From: an uncultured Bacteroidales bacterium
Lineage (GTDB): Bacteria; Bacteroidota; Bacteroidia; Bacteroidales; Muribaculaceae
DNA: 64,000 nucleotides
NCBI GenBank assembly: GCA_949285735.1
Contig: CASEAQ010000014.1
Coordinates: 1 to 64,000, forward strand
Reading direction: 5' to 3'
In this document: positions 41,194 through 51,237 of the stretch, one piece after another
Layout of the letters: each line of letters begins with the position of its first letter
Position numbering within the stretch: position 1 is the first letter of the stretch
The notes under the pieces: model-generated
What the model saw: the letters and a program-made list of their open reading frames with translations, nothing else
Databases searched by the model: none
What the model was told of the DNA's origin: nothing
Position numbers and translations under genes: made by a program

Positions 41194-43902
41194 TTAGAAG
41201 TTAATCCTCAATTTCATGCTGTAGGTGCGGCCGAAAGCATAGTAGCAATAGATGTTGTCGGCAGTAGCTTCAACAGTCGAGTTGTTGGGGTTCCAAGCCT
41301 TTGAAATATACTGGTAGTTGAACAGGTTGTTCACGTTGCCCGACAAAGTAGCGTCCAAGCCGCCCACCTTGAAGCGGTAGCTTGCATTCAAGTCAACAGT
41401 GCTTGCGGCAGGAATCTTCCACGGGTCATACACTTTAACTTCGTCATTCAATTGCAATGCGCTACCCGTCAGCGAATAGTAAGCATAGTTATTACCATAA
41501 TAAGTCCAGTCAAAACCTACGCGGATAGCCTTGTTGATTTTAAACGTTGCACCGGCACCAAATGTGGTCTGTGCCGAACCACCTTGGTGAATGCCTTCGA
41601 GCAAGATTGTTGCCTTGGCATGGTCGGGCGCGCCGATAGTGGTCTGCTCGCCAGAGGCAGTCAAAGGCACACCGTTGTTGTTGTAGGCATAGCCAGTTGC
41701 ATTGTCGGTCCACGTCCAGTCGCCAATTGATGCCATACCCCATATTTCAAGCCAATTGGTTGGCTTAATCTTGAGGTCGATTTCAATACCCATGTTGCGG
41801 GCGTTAACACCAGTCATGTTGATGAAATATTCCTCACGATTGGCAAGTTCGCCACGCTTGGTCATGGTCTTGTCGAGCCAGCGAGTCCAGTATGCGTTGA
41901 CATTTGCACTAAACCAGCTATTGCGGAAGCCATAGCCGGCTTCAACCGAGAACACTTTCTCGTTCTTTGCGTCTTGGTTGATTACATTGCTGTAGGTAGA
42001 AGTCAAGAACACACCACCCGAGAACTTAGGTGCACGGCTGATGTAACCGATGTTGGCAAACACGTTGTTGTGCTTGTCGATATTGAAGTTGGCACCACCC
42101 TTTGCTGTAAAGCCGAAAAAGCTCTTGGTGTCGCTCTTGGCATGAGCCTCGTCGTAGTAGAAACGGTCGTAACGCCAGTTGGCAGTGTTAGATACCGAAC
42201 CTGCAACGAAAGCCGACCAGCGATCTTTGTTGAACTCGGTCTGGAAGAATGCGCCATATTGCATCACGTGGCCGTCGTAGTCGCGGTAAACAACGTCGCC
42301 CACACCCAACTTCTCATACACCCAGCTGTCGTTGGCAGCATTGGCGTTGTTGACAACGTCAACGTCGCCACGGGTAGAGTCAACAAAATAGTCACCGCCG
42401 TAAAGGTCGATAAGCTCGTTGGTGTGAGTACCCTTATAATAACGGAAGTCGATACCGCCATAGAAGTCGAAGTATTTGCCGAAACGAGTCGAATAGGTCG
42501 AAATCAAGCCATACCAGTTGTGGTAGTTCTTCGATTCGCTCATGGCAAGCATTGAACCGTTCTCGCTTGCTGCATTGAGATCTTGTATTGCACCATAGTC
42601 GAATGTGCCATCCTCATTGCGGAAATTAGTCTGCAATTCGCCATAGTTTGCACCATACCAGTCGCGATAACTGTAACCGAAGTATTCGTTACCTTGCCCC
42701 GAGTAACCGCCGCCACGGCCGAGAGAAACATAGAACACCGTGCTGAGCGACGACTTTTCGTTGATTACCCACTGGTGGTTCAAGCTCAACTGAGGCTTGT
42801 GGTAGAAGTTGTATTCCGACGAGCGGCGTTCGCCGTTGTTGTCGAAACCGTATGTAGAGTTATACTTGTAGTTCTTTACGCCATACACACGTTCAATCAT
42901 CTGCCAGTCGGCGATTTTCAATGCACCATCACGTTGGTAGTGTTCTTGCGGTGCGCCAAATGCGGTAAACGACAATTGATGGTTGTCGCCAAAACGCTTT
43001 GCAACATTCACAAACCATGTGTAGCCCGAGAAATCGGCACCCTGCACATATCCGTTACCCCAAGTCTTTGAACCGAGCAAAGTCACCGACCAGTCGTGTG
43101 GCATCATGCCCGTCGAAGCCTTGAAGAGCAACTTGTTGTAACCGTCGTTGCCGAGTTGGTAGTATGCCGTACCGCCACGTTTTGCCTCGATACCGCTGGT
43201 GACAATGTTAATTGTACCACCCACCGACGGAATCGACACCTTCGAGGCTCCCATACCGCGCTGCGTCTGCATCACGGTGGTAACGTCGGTGAGCCCCATC
43301 CAGTTGCTCCAGTAAACGCCGCCCCATTCCATGTCGTTCATAGGCACACCGTTTACCATCACACCGATATTCTCATTGGCAAAACCGCGCATGTAGATTT
43401 CGGAGTCGCCGTAGCCGCCACCATCCTTCTGTGCATGCACGCCCGGGGTTGTTTTCAGGATTTCGGGAAACTCCTGCGTACCCAACTTCTCATCGATTTG
43501 TTCAAACGACACATTCGACACAGCAACCGGAGTGCGGCGCTGGATTGCAATCTGCGAAGTCACAATCACGTCGTTCAGAACCTTTGAATCGCTTTTCATG
43601 GTCACAGTCCCCAAATCGACATTATTCCCTGCAGGAACTTTCATGCTGCGAGTCTCGTAACCGATGTACTTGAACTCGAGCGTCAGCCCCTGCTTTTTCA
43701 CTTTCAACTTGAAAGCTCCGTCATAGTCGGTGGCAGTTCCTTGTGCAGGATCGCCCTGCACTTGCACTGTGGCACCAATTAACGGCTCACTTGTCTCTTC
43801 ATCAATGAGCACACCGCTCACTGTAGTCTGCGCCAGCATCGACACGACACTGCCAAATGCCAGCACTAAAGTAATCATTAAATGCTTTAGATGAATATTC
43901 AT
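41194..43902 (-). CDS. TonB-dependent outer-membrane receptor A
   Basis: The 902-residue protein has a signal peptide (about 1-24) and a carboxypeptidase-regulatory-like domain (SGVLIDEETSEPLIGATVQVQG). A TonB plug follows (LNDVIVTSQIA, then GGYGDSEIYMRGFANENIGVMVNG), and a 22-strand-type barrel ends in TYSMKLRINF. It lacks the long SusC linker pattern and has no SusD; the downstream gene is OB-fold lipoprotein A instead. It should import a substrate held by that lipoprotein. A possible promoter -7 box (TATATTTG) lies at 43938-43931, and a palindrome lies at 44130-44145. Confidence 0.9.
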   Translation of the reverse strand: MNIHLKHLMITLVLAFGSVVSMLAQTTVSGVLIDEETSEPLIGATVQVQGDPAQGTATDYDGAFKLKVKKQGLTLEFKYIGYETRSMKVPAGNNVDLGTVTMKSDSKVLNDVIVTSQIAIQRRTPVAVSNVSFEQIDEKLGTQEFPEILKTTPGVHAQKDGGGYGDSEIYMRGFANENIGVMVNGVPMNDMEWGGVYWSNWMGLTDVTTVMQTQRGMGASKVSIPSVGGTINIVTSGIEAKRGGTAYYQLGNDGYNKLLFKASTGMMPHDWSVTLLGSKTWGNGYVQGADFSGYTWFVNVAKRFGDNHQLSFTAFGAPQEHYQRDGALKIADWQMIERVYGVKNYKYNSTYGFDNNGERRSSEYNFYHKPQLSLNHQWVINEKSSLSTVFYVSLGRGGGYSGQGNEYFGYSYRDWYGANYGELQTNFRNEDGTFDYGAIQDLNAASENGSMLAMSESKNYHNWYGLISTYSTRFGKYFDFYGGIDFRYYKGTHTNELIDLYGGDYFVDSTRGDVDVVNNANAANDSWVYEKLGVGDVVYRDYDGHVMQYGAFFQTEFNKDRWSAFVAGSVSNTANWRYDRFYYDEAHAKSDTKSFFGFTAKGGANFNIDKHNNVFANIGYISRAPKFSGGVFLTSTYSNVINQDAKNEKVFSVEAGYGFRNSWFSANVNAYWTRWLDKTMTKRGELANREEYFINMTGVNARNMGIEIDLKIKPTNWLEIWGMASIGDWTWTDNATGYAYNNNGVPLTASGEQTTIGAPDHAKATILLEGIHQGGSAQTTFGAGATFKINKAIRVGFDWTYYGNNYAYYSLTGSALQLNDEVKVYDPWKIPAASTVDLNASYRFKVGGLDATLSGNVNNLFNYQYISKAWNPNNSTVEATADNIYCYYAFGRTYSMKLRINF

Positions 43903-43930
43903 AAGCGTTGTTTAATTTATAAAACCGTGA

Positions 43931-43938
43931 CAAATATA
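43931..43938 (-). promoter_or_regulatory. Possible -7 promoter element of receptor A
   Basis: TATATTTG on the minus strand is a perfect -7 box 28 bp ahead of the ATG at 43902, but no TTTG stands at the right distance (GTTG at 16 nt is the nearest). Confidence 0.4.
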
Positions 43939-44129
43939 CCACACAAAAATTAAACAACATTAGTTTTTTTTTCTTTTGTTAAGCAATGACACCACTTTTA
44001 ACCGCTTTACGTTAACAAATCCTGCATTTAACAATGTTGCACCATTTTTCGGCACACCATAACATTTTGGCAGCCCAAGCGTTAACCGCCAGCCACCCAA
44101 CCCGAAATTATCAAACTGGAAAATACGCA

Positions 44130-44145
44130 GTTACATTTGTGTAAC
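44130..44145. promoter_or_regulatory. Palindrome GTTACA-N4-TGTAAC upstream of receptor A
   Basis: This is a perfect 6-bp dyad with a 4-bp spacer, 228 bp upstream of receptor A. It resembles the dyad at 28368-28394 ahead of susC. The rest of 43940-44390 holds AT-rich sequence and no gene that I can support. Confidence 0.35.
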
Positions 44146-44390
44146 AAACGCAAACAGGAGCGGTGGGCAATTAACAGTCGTGAACAGAGTACAACTCGAC
44201 GGCAACTGCAGAGCTGCACCATAATGCATCTAATGCTACATTGCAGGAACGCACGATTCGTGAATATGATCTATGGCATACACATATCACACTGGCATAC
44301 ACCACGTTGACACCATATCGGTTCCCAGACGCACAAGCCGTGTGTTCCTACGGCGTTACGCAAAATCGCATTTTAGCACCTCTTCAAATC

Positions 44391-44717
44391 CTAATTGAAT
44401 ATGATTTTCTCGCCTGTCGGAGTTATGTATATATTGCCTTTCCGCGGGTTGGTTACGCGCCTGCCCATTATGTCTATCAGGTAGTCTTGACGAGATGTGC
44501 CGCCATCCTTTATCTCATCGATGCCGTTTGTGCCACCAAAGTCCGACTGAGTGAATATACACTTGCCGTCCTCATAACACTCCAACATGAGCATAGTATG
44601 ACCTACTGGCATTGGAAATGAGTTTATCCACTGATCTCTGTTTGAAGCTACGAGCTTGGCAAACGAAAAGGGAGCTGGGAAAAGATACCTCGCTCCCAAT
44701 CTTTCATAAACGCGCAA
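44391..44717 (-). pseudogene. Remnant of a secreted protein with a C-terminal sorting-type tail
   Basis: The last 45 residues of this frame (GIDEIKDGGTSRQDYLIDIMGRRV and on to GNIYITPTGEKIIF) look like the end of a Bacteroidales secreted protein with a T9SS-type tail. Only about 60 residues precede it, without a signal peptide or recognisable domain. No continuation is visible upstream, where a heptanucleotide array and the GH5 gene begin. I read it as a 5'-truncated remnant that may be left from a deletion between the GH5 and receptor A genes. Confidence 0.5.
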
Positions 44718-44750
44718 TTCAGATGCTATAAATCACATCACTACGACATA

Positions 44751-44799
44751 AACTACTAACTACCAACTACCAACTACTAACTACCAACTGCTAACTGAC
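44751..44799. repeat. Heptanucleotide tandem array, AACTACC-type
   Basis: Seven exact-length 7-bp units (AACTACT, AACTACC twice, AACTACT, AACTACC, AACTGCT, AACTGAC) run from 44751 to 44799. The last units encode, on the minus strand, the end and the TAG stop of the GH5 gene. Confidence 0.8.
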
Positions 44800-46069
44800 G
44801 CCTTATTACCCTTATAGTGCTTGTGTCGTTGTTGAACACCGAATATAGCCCTTGGGGTTCGTGGGCGGGGTCACAGGTGAACGGGTCGCCAGGCTGCCAC
44901 ATCTCTTGTTGCGGGCGAGCCAAGCCTCCCCAGCCCCAAAAGTTGCAGCCTGCAAGCATCTTGCCTTCGTGCAACAAACCAAACACATAGCTAAAGTAGG
45001 CATCACGCCCCTTGGTGGGCGACCCGGGAGTGAGCAACCGCCCGTCGCGCGGATAGCCAAACTCCTCAAGCACCAGCGGCTTGCCGCTCCCCTGCAAGGC
45101 AGCATAATGCTCTGCGATGTAGCCGCGCGTCGCCTCGCAAGCCTGCTCCACGCCACCCTCCACCGAATCGCGTGGCACCCACTGCCATGTGTGAGGCCAA
45201 ATGTGTATGATGCCGTAGTCAATCTCGGGCATCGTGTGAATGCGTGCCCACAAGTCAATGTCAAGCTCGCAACCATACATCCCCTCGCTTCCTGTCGAGA
45301 CAAGGTGGTTGGGGTCGAGGCTCTTAATCAACCGCGCCGTGTGACCTATCCACGCTGCAAGCGAATCCTTACCCTCACGACTGAAGGCACGAGGCTCGTT
45401 GCACACCTGCCACGCCATGATGGCTGGCGACTCGGCATAGGGCTTGCCCGTGATGCTGTTGGTGCGCCCGACAATCTTCCTCACGTGGTTGTAATAAATC
45501 TGCTTGGCACTGTCGTCGAGGACAAAATTTCGGGCATATTGGCACCACGTGTTCCAATCGACCTCGGTGGGCAGCGGTGCTGTGCCATGCCCCGTCCATT
45601 CGAGATGGGTGCTGTAGCCGCCGCTCCATTCCCACGAATTGGTGAGGTAAATCACGGCTTTCATGCCACGCCGCTCAAGGTGGTCGAGCAGGTAGTCGAG
45701 CCCTCGGAGCAACGTGTCGTTATACACGCCCGGGGCAGTCTGCAACGTCGGTTCGATGTGGGTGCGCACCCCGTGTGCGCCGTCGGCACCCGCCAATATG
45801 CGCAAGTTGTCGATGCCAAGCGACTGCAACGTGTCGAGTTCAGCCTCAAGCCGCTCGCGGTCGCCCCCCTGCCCCTCCGATGCCAATATAGGGGCATACC
45901 ACAAGTTTGTACCAATGTAGCGATAGGGCTTCCCGTCAACTACAAAGCTGCCGTTTTCGACCGTCACAAAGCCTGTCGCTTCGCTGGCTGCAGGCTTACC
46001 GCCTCCGCACGATGTCGCCACCAACGCGATAGCCGACACCACTGCTGAAAAAAATAGTTTTTTCATCAT
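44777..46069 (-). CDS. GH5-family lipoprotein, probable endo-beta-mannanase
   Basis: The 430-residue protein has a lipoprotein signal (cysteine C21, ALVATSC). It carries a (beta/alpha)8 hydrolase domain with both GH5 catalytic glutamates: WQVCNEPR (acid/base) and LVLEEFGYPRD (nucleophile). The sequence YIGTNLWYAPIL and the overall order fit subfamily GH5_7, which cuts beta-mannans. It would act at the outer surface or in the periplasm. No other mannan-use genes are adjacent, so it may be isolated. It follows lipoprotein B by 83 bp. Its last six residues (QLAVGS) and stop are encoded by a heptanucleotide array. Confidence 0.86.
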   Translation of the reverse strand: MMKKLFFSAVVSAIALVATSCGGGKPAASEATGFVTVENGSFVVDGKPYRYIGTNLWYAPILASEGQGGDRERLEAELDTLQSLGIDNLRILAGADGAHGVRTHIEPTLQTAPGVYNDTLLRGLDYLLDHLERRGMKAVIYLTNSWEWSGGYSTHLEWTGHGTAPLPTEVDWNTWCQYARNFVLDDSAKQIYYNHVRKIVGRTNSITGKPYAESPAIMAWQVCNEPRAFSREGKDSLAAWIGHTARLIKSLDPNHLVSTGSEGMYGCELDIDLWARIHTMPEIDYGIIHIWPHTWQWVPRDSVEGGVEQACEATRGYIAEHYAALQGSGKPLVLEEFGYPRDGRLLTPGSPTKGRDAYFSYVFGLLHEGKMLAGCNFWGWGGLARPQQEMWQPGDPFTCDPAHEPQGLYSVFNNDTSTIRVIRRQLAVGS

Positions 46070-46152
46070 ACTGAAATTAAATGAACAAGAGAGAGGCAAA
46101 CCGATACCGCCCGCCCCTCTCTTTATCGTTTTTTATACTATGGTTGAATTAT

Positions 46153-48441
46153 TTACTCATTGCTTGTCCAAGCCACGTTCCACACGCACACGCGATTGCG
46201 GTTCTCGGCAACGCCCGATGGCGACAAGTTGACAAACTCTATCGAGAAGTCGCCGCTCACGTTGACAGCCTCGGTGTGTTCTTGTGCAACGCCCTTGGGG
46301 TAGCTACCTTCGACATTAAACGTGTGAACCACAGTACCGTTTTGCTTGATATCGACACGGAAGCCAATCGGGTCGCTCTCGTTGAAAGGAATACCGAAGT
46401 TGAACGTCAATTCGCCGCAACCGCCCGAAATAGTGGGCGAAACGACAGTACCCGAACGGCTCGTGTTACCATTCATGCAAGGAGCATAGGCAAATTCGGT
46501 GGTAGAGCCAGTCACGTAACCGATAAATGCGAAATATGGACTTTCGGCACTTGCATCGTCGGTACCCGCGAGCAAGCTGCAATTAGTTGCCACCCAACCA
46601 TTGGTAGAAGTGAACGTGTTGTAGTAGCCCGATGCTGTACCCATCGTCTCGAAGTCGGCACGGTTGGCAGCTATCGGCGTATCGGGGTCTTCCGGCTCGG
46701 AAGGCTCTCCCTGCGTCATGCCAAAGCGGAAGTCGTCGAGACCCCAAGTAGCATAATTGGCATCGGAAGTTGCCTCGTAGCAGAAACCGATATATATAGT
46801 ACCGGCAAATGCGCTCAAGTCGATGTCGCCCGATTCAACCCAGCTCGAATAACCGCTCGACGGAGCAGTAGGCCACTCTGCCTGGCTTGTAACATCGGTC
46901 GGCTGACCGATTGTCGGGTCGCTGTTTGTGAGCACATACACCTTCATTTCGGTGGTCGTAGAACCATAACCGTTGACTTGCGTGCGGAACGAGAATACCT
47001 TTTCGGTAGCTTCGTCAACGTTCAATGCTGGAGATATGAACCAAATATTGAATGGAGGAGTTCCTTGATAACCCGAAACCGACATATAATAGTTATTGTC
47101 GAACATGCGGTTGTACCAGTCTTGACCACCCGACTCGATGATAGTCCATCCTTCGGGATCGCTGCCGCCACATTCAAAGTCTTCGTAGAGGCTTGCAACG
47201 CCGCCCGAGGCTACCGACATCTTGTATTCGCCTTGCGCGCCGCTGTTGCCAGTGAGACCGTATGTGCCCATGTAGCTTTCGAGGTCGCCAGTAACCCATA
47301 TCTGAGTGCCGTGGACGTTGGGGTTATCGCGCAAGTTGGCTGCCGAACGCAACGAGCTGCCTTGCGGCAATTCCATAACGATACATTGCGAGATGTCGCG
47401 AGTGTCGGCGGTAACACCTATCACGAGCGTATTGTCGAGCGTGGTAGGTGCAGCCCACTCGATGTCGCTGTTACTCGATACCGTAGTCACTTCGGGAGCT
47501 ACTGCACCAACTATGTAACCAGTAATCCAGCCCGATGCAGCGCCTTGCAACTCGATAGCCTGTTCGATGGTGTAAGGATTAGCCTCCGTACCGCTGGTGT
47601 CGGTAGTGAAACCAATGAGGTCGTCGGTGCTGCGCAGCACGAATTGCCAATCGGTGCCATAATAGCCAAGAATACCTATAATATCGCCCGAACCCATCGG
47701 CAGCAAATCGCCTTGGAAGTCGGCATAGCTGCTGTTGCGCATGATTATAGTGTTGCCGTTGGCATCGGCAATGGTGCGGTTGGTACTTGCGTCAGGGTCA
47801 GAGAAAGTGTTGAACCCGTCGGCTTCCTCAAAATGAACATTGCGCAAGCGCACCAACTGGCCTTGCAACCTGATTAGCTCGTCGCCCGAAGTGGGAAGTT
47901 CGCCAAGGTTGACATCGATAGTGTCGATTTTCGACACATCGGGCATACCGTTAAGGCGCACGTGCTGCAAGAAGAACTCATAGTTCATGAACGCTGCCTC
48001 CCAGCCAAACGATTCGGTATATTCGGGTTGACCGAGTTGTTGCAATCCGTTATACTTGCCGATGTACATTCCGCTCACCGACAACACCACTTCTTGCCCC
48101 ACACGATATTCGTTGTAGAGGTTGTTGCGGTCGATTGACAAGCACAACGCGCCTGTCTCGTCTTGTATATAAAGTGCCTTGTATATATTGCCCGATTCGT
48201 CGGAGCTAACCACGCGAGCCTTGATATAAAGACTGTCGCCGCTCACGGCAAGGGCAATCGTGTCGATATAGTTGCGATCGTCGTTCCAATATTGCTTCTT
48301 TAGGTCGAAGATAGTGATATTGGCTTCGATATCGGTGCTCGGAATCACCATAGGCGGAGTATCGAAATTGTCGGAGCAGCCGACCAAGCCCGCAGAAGCC
48401 AATGCCAACACCGGTGCGAAATATAACTTAGATAGTCTCAT
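46153..48441 (-). CDS. Surface lipoprotein B with DUF5689 OB-fold and choice-of-anchor J domains
   Basis: The 762-residue lipoprotein (cysteine C22, AGLVGC) starts with a DUF5689 unit (about 35-260): ALYIQDETGALCLSIDRNNL, VGQEVVLSVSGMYIGKYNGLQQ. A segment that looks like DUF6359 follows (ANPYTIEQAIELQGAASGWITGYIVG, about 285-400), then two jelly-roll-like regions (about 415-570 and 590-760). It lies 45 bp after TonB receptor B and is probably its surface partner. The OB-fold reading comes from pattern likeness to YhcR-type domains; ligand unknown. It is only distantly similar to lipoprotein A. Confidence 0.8.
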   Translation of the reverse strand: MRLSKLYFAPVLALASAGLVGCSDNFDTPPMVIPSTDIEANITIFDLKKQYWNDDRNYIDTIALAVSGDSLYIKARVVSSDESGNIYKALYIQDETGALCLSIDRNNLYNEYRVGQEVVLSVSGMYIGKYNGLQQLGQPEYTESFGWEAAFMNYEFFLQHVRLNGMPDVSKIDTIDVNLGELPTSGDELIRLQGQLVRLRNVHFEEADGFNTFSDPDASTNRTIADANGNTIIMRNSSYADFQGDLLPMGSGDIIGILGYYGTDWQFVLRSTDDLIGFTTDTSGTEANPYTIEQAIELQGAASGWITGYIVGAVAPEVTTVSSNSDIEWAAPTTLDNTLVIGVTADTRDISQCIVMELPQGSSLRSAANLRDNPNVHGTQIWVTGDLESYMGTYGLTGNSGAQGEYKMSVASGGVASLYEDFECGGSDPEGWTIIESGGQDWYNRMFDNNYYMSVSGYQGTPPFNIWFISPALNVDEATEKVFSFRTQVNGYGSTTTEMKVYVLTNSDPTIGQPTDVTSQAEWPTAPSSGYSSWVESGDIDLSAFAGTIYIGFCYEATSDANYATWGLDDFRFGMTQGEPSEPEDPDTPIAANRADFETMGTASGYYNTFTSTNGWVATNCSLLAGTDDASAESPYFAFIGYVTGSTTEFAYAPCMNGNTSRSGTVVSPTISGGCGELTFNFGIPFNESDPIGFRVDIKQNGTVVHTFNVEGSYPKGVAQEHTEAVNVSGDFSIEFVNLSPSGVAENRNRVCVWNVAWTSNE

Positions 48442-48486
48442 ATTGCTTAAATAAATATGTGTCTGTGTGTTGTTTATAAATGAGTG

Positions 48487-51237
48487 TTAGAATCTCACGC
48501 CCATGGTAAAGTAAACCTTGATGCCCTGTGCGTAGTAGTATTTGTTGGGGTAACGGGTAGTTGTGTAGTTGGTGTAGTCGAAACGACCCTGCTGGTAACC
48601 GCCCGTCTGTATATCCTTGTTGTTAAGAACGTTGTCGATGTTCAAGTTGAAGTTGAGCGAAACCTTGCGGTTCACATACACGAGCTTGCCGATGCTCAGG
48701 TTGAGCACGAAAGCATCGTTCAACTTGTCTTGGTGAGCGATGTCCTCGATGCGTTGCTGCAATTCCTCCTCGCTGTTGACATATTGCCACAATCCCGGCA
48801 TTGCCTCGTGGCGAATCGGCGAGAGGTCAACATAGCTGTCGTCCATCCACACACCAGTGATGTTGAAGAACCACATTCCCGGAGCAACGTAGTCGAGCCC
48901 GAGGCTGTATGCCTGTTGCGGAGTGCCGCTCACATAGTAGTTTTTCAAATACACGGTCTGTGTGATGTCGGGCATCGAGCCGTTTTCATAACTGCGCGTA
49001 CCGGTAGGATTGTTCTTGTATTGGTAGCGCGAATATGTGCCGGCAAAATTCACCGTGAGCGACGGCGTGATTTTGTAGGCAAGCCCCAATTCAACACCCT
49101 TGTAGGTTTTGTTCACACCCGTGAGCACATAGTTCATGTAGGTCGAATACTGGTCGTCGTAGAACGAAGTGCGTTCGGTGTCGTCATAGATGTTTGTCCA
49201 GAATCCCGTGAGCGTTCCCTTGAAGTTGCGGTAGTTGAACGCATAGGAGATGTCGCCCGAAAGGATACGCGCACTACTGAGCCCCGTAATGGCGTCGTCC
49301 TTGATACGCGGCGAGATATACGACTGCTCGAATGTCGGTGCCTTCGAGCCATAGGCGGCATGGAAGCGGAAACTGTTGCGCCCGTCGAGCTTGTAGGTTG
49401 CACCCACCTTGAACATGGCATTGTCGAACTGGTGCTTGACGCCCTTGCCAAACGAGTTCTCGGGCGAGCGGCCGTTACGCATCTTGCCATCGCGCTGGAA
49501 TTGCGTGTAGCTCACGCGGAAACCATAATTTATATCCCAGTGAGCAAGATTGATTACATTCTGCAACCAGGCATTTGCCGAGATTGAGTTTATGTCGTAG
49601 TCGTAGCCGAAGCGGTCGCCCTCGCCCACATGGCGATTGGGGTTGTTCAAGTCGTTTTGCAAAAGTATATCGTCGGTGGGGAAGTCGCGCTCGGCAAACT
49701 GGTCGATGTCGAGCCAGTAGCGGCCGCCGAGCAGGTCTTTCACCGTCTTGTAGTAAGATGCACGGGTGTAGTTCAATCCCACGCCGCCCTGCAACGTCAT
49801 GAAGTCGTTAAGGCGCATATTAAGCGTCGAGTTGAACAACACATTAAACTGGTTGCTGTGACGCTTTTCGAGAATATATGTCGAACCTTTTTCAACGCCG
49901 GTCTGGTCGGCTTGGTAGTTGTTCATGTAGTTAGTCTGGTACAGACTGCCCCAGTTCACTTGGCGGAAAGCCTCGTCGTTCTGCCAAAGGTCGGTGTACA
50001 GAGCCTTCGATTCCTCGTTGTCGAAGTATGACGGCAAGTAGCGATAGTAGTCGGGACGCGGGTCGGCGGCATTATACCATTGCAATGCCGACGACGAGTA
50101 ATATGACTTGCGCACAGCCACACCCGTGTTGAGCGACACGTTGCTGTTTGGAGTCCAAATCCAGTTCATGATTGCCGTCGGGTCGAAGGCTTCCACCACG
50201 CGGGCAGTGCGCTTGTCGCCATTGGGCATGTAACCCCAGTTGGGGTTGTAGCGGTTGCTCCCCGAGAGTTCGTATGCCTCCTCAAAGGTAGCCGAGTTGT
50301 TGGAACGCTGCGTAGGCGCGCCGAATGTTGTGAGCGACAGGCTGTGCTTGTCGTTGAACACCTTCTGAGCCGACAGGAAATAGCCGCCCGAATGGTAGAA
50401 CGTACCAGGATAGATACCCTCATCGGAATAACGGCCCACTGCCGACACTGTCAAAGCCCAACCCTTGCTGTTCAAGCCAGTGGCATACGTCACCATGCCG
50501 CGGGCATAGTAGTTGCCGTTGGTGTAGGCAAGGCTGGCGCGGAAGCCCGGCGCATAGTCGCGGGCAAATGTGTTGATATTGGTCGCACCGCCCACCTGTC
50601 CGAAGCCGAAGCTGGTGGATTCAAGACCGATACCCACATTCTTGTTGCGGAAAGCCTGGTTCAAGCCGCCAAGCATACTGTAATTGAAGCGTCCGCGTGC
50701 CGGCTCGTTGAAATTGACGCCGTTGATGTAGGTTTCGGAATATTCTTGGTCGTAACCACGCAAACGGAAACGCATAACGCTGAAGTCCCAGCTGGCAGCC
50801 TGATAATACACGTCGTCGGAAGCACCCGAGAGCAAGCCTATTGTCTGGCTGTTGCCTTCTTCGTCTTCGAGCTGCGACTCGTCGATCATCAAGTCCTCGT
50901 CACCGGCAAAACCAGCATAGTATGTCGATTGCGAGTTCAAGGAGAGCTTGCCCATGTTATCGACAGCCCCTTGCGCAATTTTGACCGGCGACGACCAGTC
51001 GTCATAACCTGCGCACAAGATAAGCAGGTTGTCGGAACCTGGAGCAGCCGAAGAAATCTGGAAGTCACCGTTGGGACCGGTGACTACCGTGATGTCTTGT
51101 CCCTCCAAAATTACGGTCGCCCCTGCCAAGGGCTGCCCATTGCGGGCATCCACCACCACGCCTCGCACGCCAGCATTCTGCGCCAATGCCGGAATCGCTG
51201 CAAGCAGCGCGATGAGCAGTAAGAATTTAATTCTCAT
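48487..51237 (-). CDS. TonB-dependent outer-membrane receptor B
   Basis: The 916-residue protein has a signal peptide (MRIKFLLLIALLAAIPALAQ), a carboxypeptidase-regulatory-like domain (RGVVVDARNGQPLAGATVILEG), and a plug that includes MRFRLRGYDQEYSETYINGV. The barrel ends in GIKVYFTMGVRF. The stretch between the first domain and the plug (about 100-140) is acidic and lacks the LDEVVVT linker typical of SusC proteins. The open frame starts two codons earlier, but ATG 51237 gives the cleaner signal peptide. It leads the transcription unit receptor B, lipoprotein B, GH5, and is divergent from the secreted EEP enzyme. Confidence 0.88.
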   Translation of the reverse strand: MRIKFLLLIALLAAIPALAQNAGVRGVVVDARNGQPLAGATVILEGQDITVVTGPNGDFQISSAAPGSDNLLILCAGYDDWSSPVKIAQGAVDNMGKLSLNSQSTYYAGFAGDEDLMIDESQLEDEEGNSQTIGLLSGASDDVYYQAASWDFSVMRFRLRGYDQEYSETYINGVNFNEPARGRFNYSMLGGLNQAFRNKNVGIGLESTSFGFGQVGGATNINTFARDYAPGFRASLAYTNGNYYARGMVTYATGLNSKGWALTVSAVGRYSDEGIYPGTFYHSGGYFLSAQKVFNDKHSLSLTTFGAPTQRSNNSATFEEAYELSGSNRYNPNWGYMPNGDKRTARVVEAFDPTAIMNWIWTPNSNVSLNTGVAVRKSYYSSSALQWYNAADPRPDYYRYLPSYFDNEESKALYTDLWQNDEAFRQVNWGSLYQTNYMNNYQADQTGVEKGSTYILEKRHSNQFNVLFNSTLNMRLNDFMTLQGGVGLNYTRASYYKTVKDLLGGRYWLDIDQFAERDFPTDDILLQNDLNNPNRHVGEGDRFGYDYDINSISANAWLQNVINLAHWDINYGFRVSYTQFQRDGKMRNGRSPENSFGKGVKHQFDNAMFKVGATYKLDGRNSFRFHAAYGSKAPTFEQSYISPRIKDDAITGLSSARILSGDISYAFNYRNFKGTLTGFWTNIYDDTERTSFYDDQYSTYMNYVLTGVNKTYKGVELGLAYKITPSLTVNFAGTYSRYQYKNNPTGTRSYENGSMPDITQTVYLKNYYVSGTPQQAYSLGLDYVAPGMWFFNITGVWMDDSYVDLSPIRHEAMPGLWQYVNSEEELQQRIEDIAHQDKLNDAFVLNLSIGKLVYVNRKVSLNFNLNIDNVLNNKDIQTGGYQQGRFDYTNYTTTRYPNKYYYAQGIKVYFTMGVRF

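Noticed and set aside
44243..44349. Inverted words AGGAACGCAC and GTGTGTTCCT about 86 bp apart
   Set aside because: One arm has a mismatch and the spacer is long. It resembles the ricT terminator arms but has no T run and no gene to terminate.
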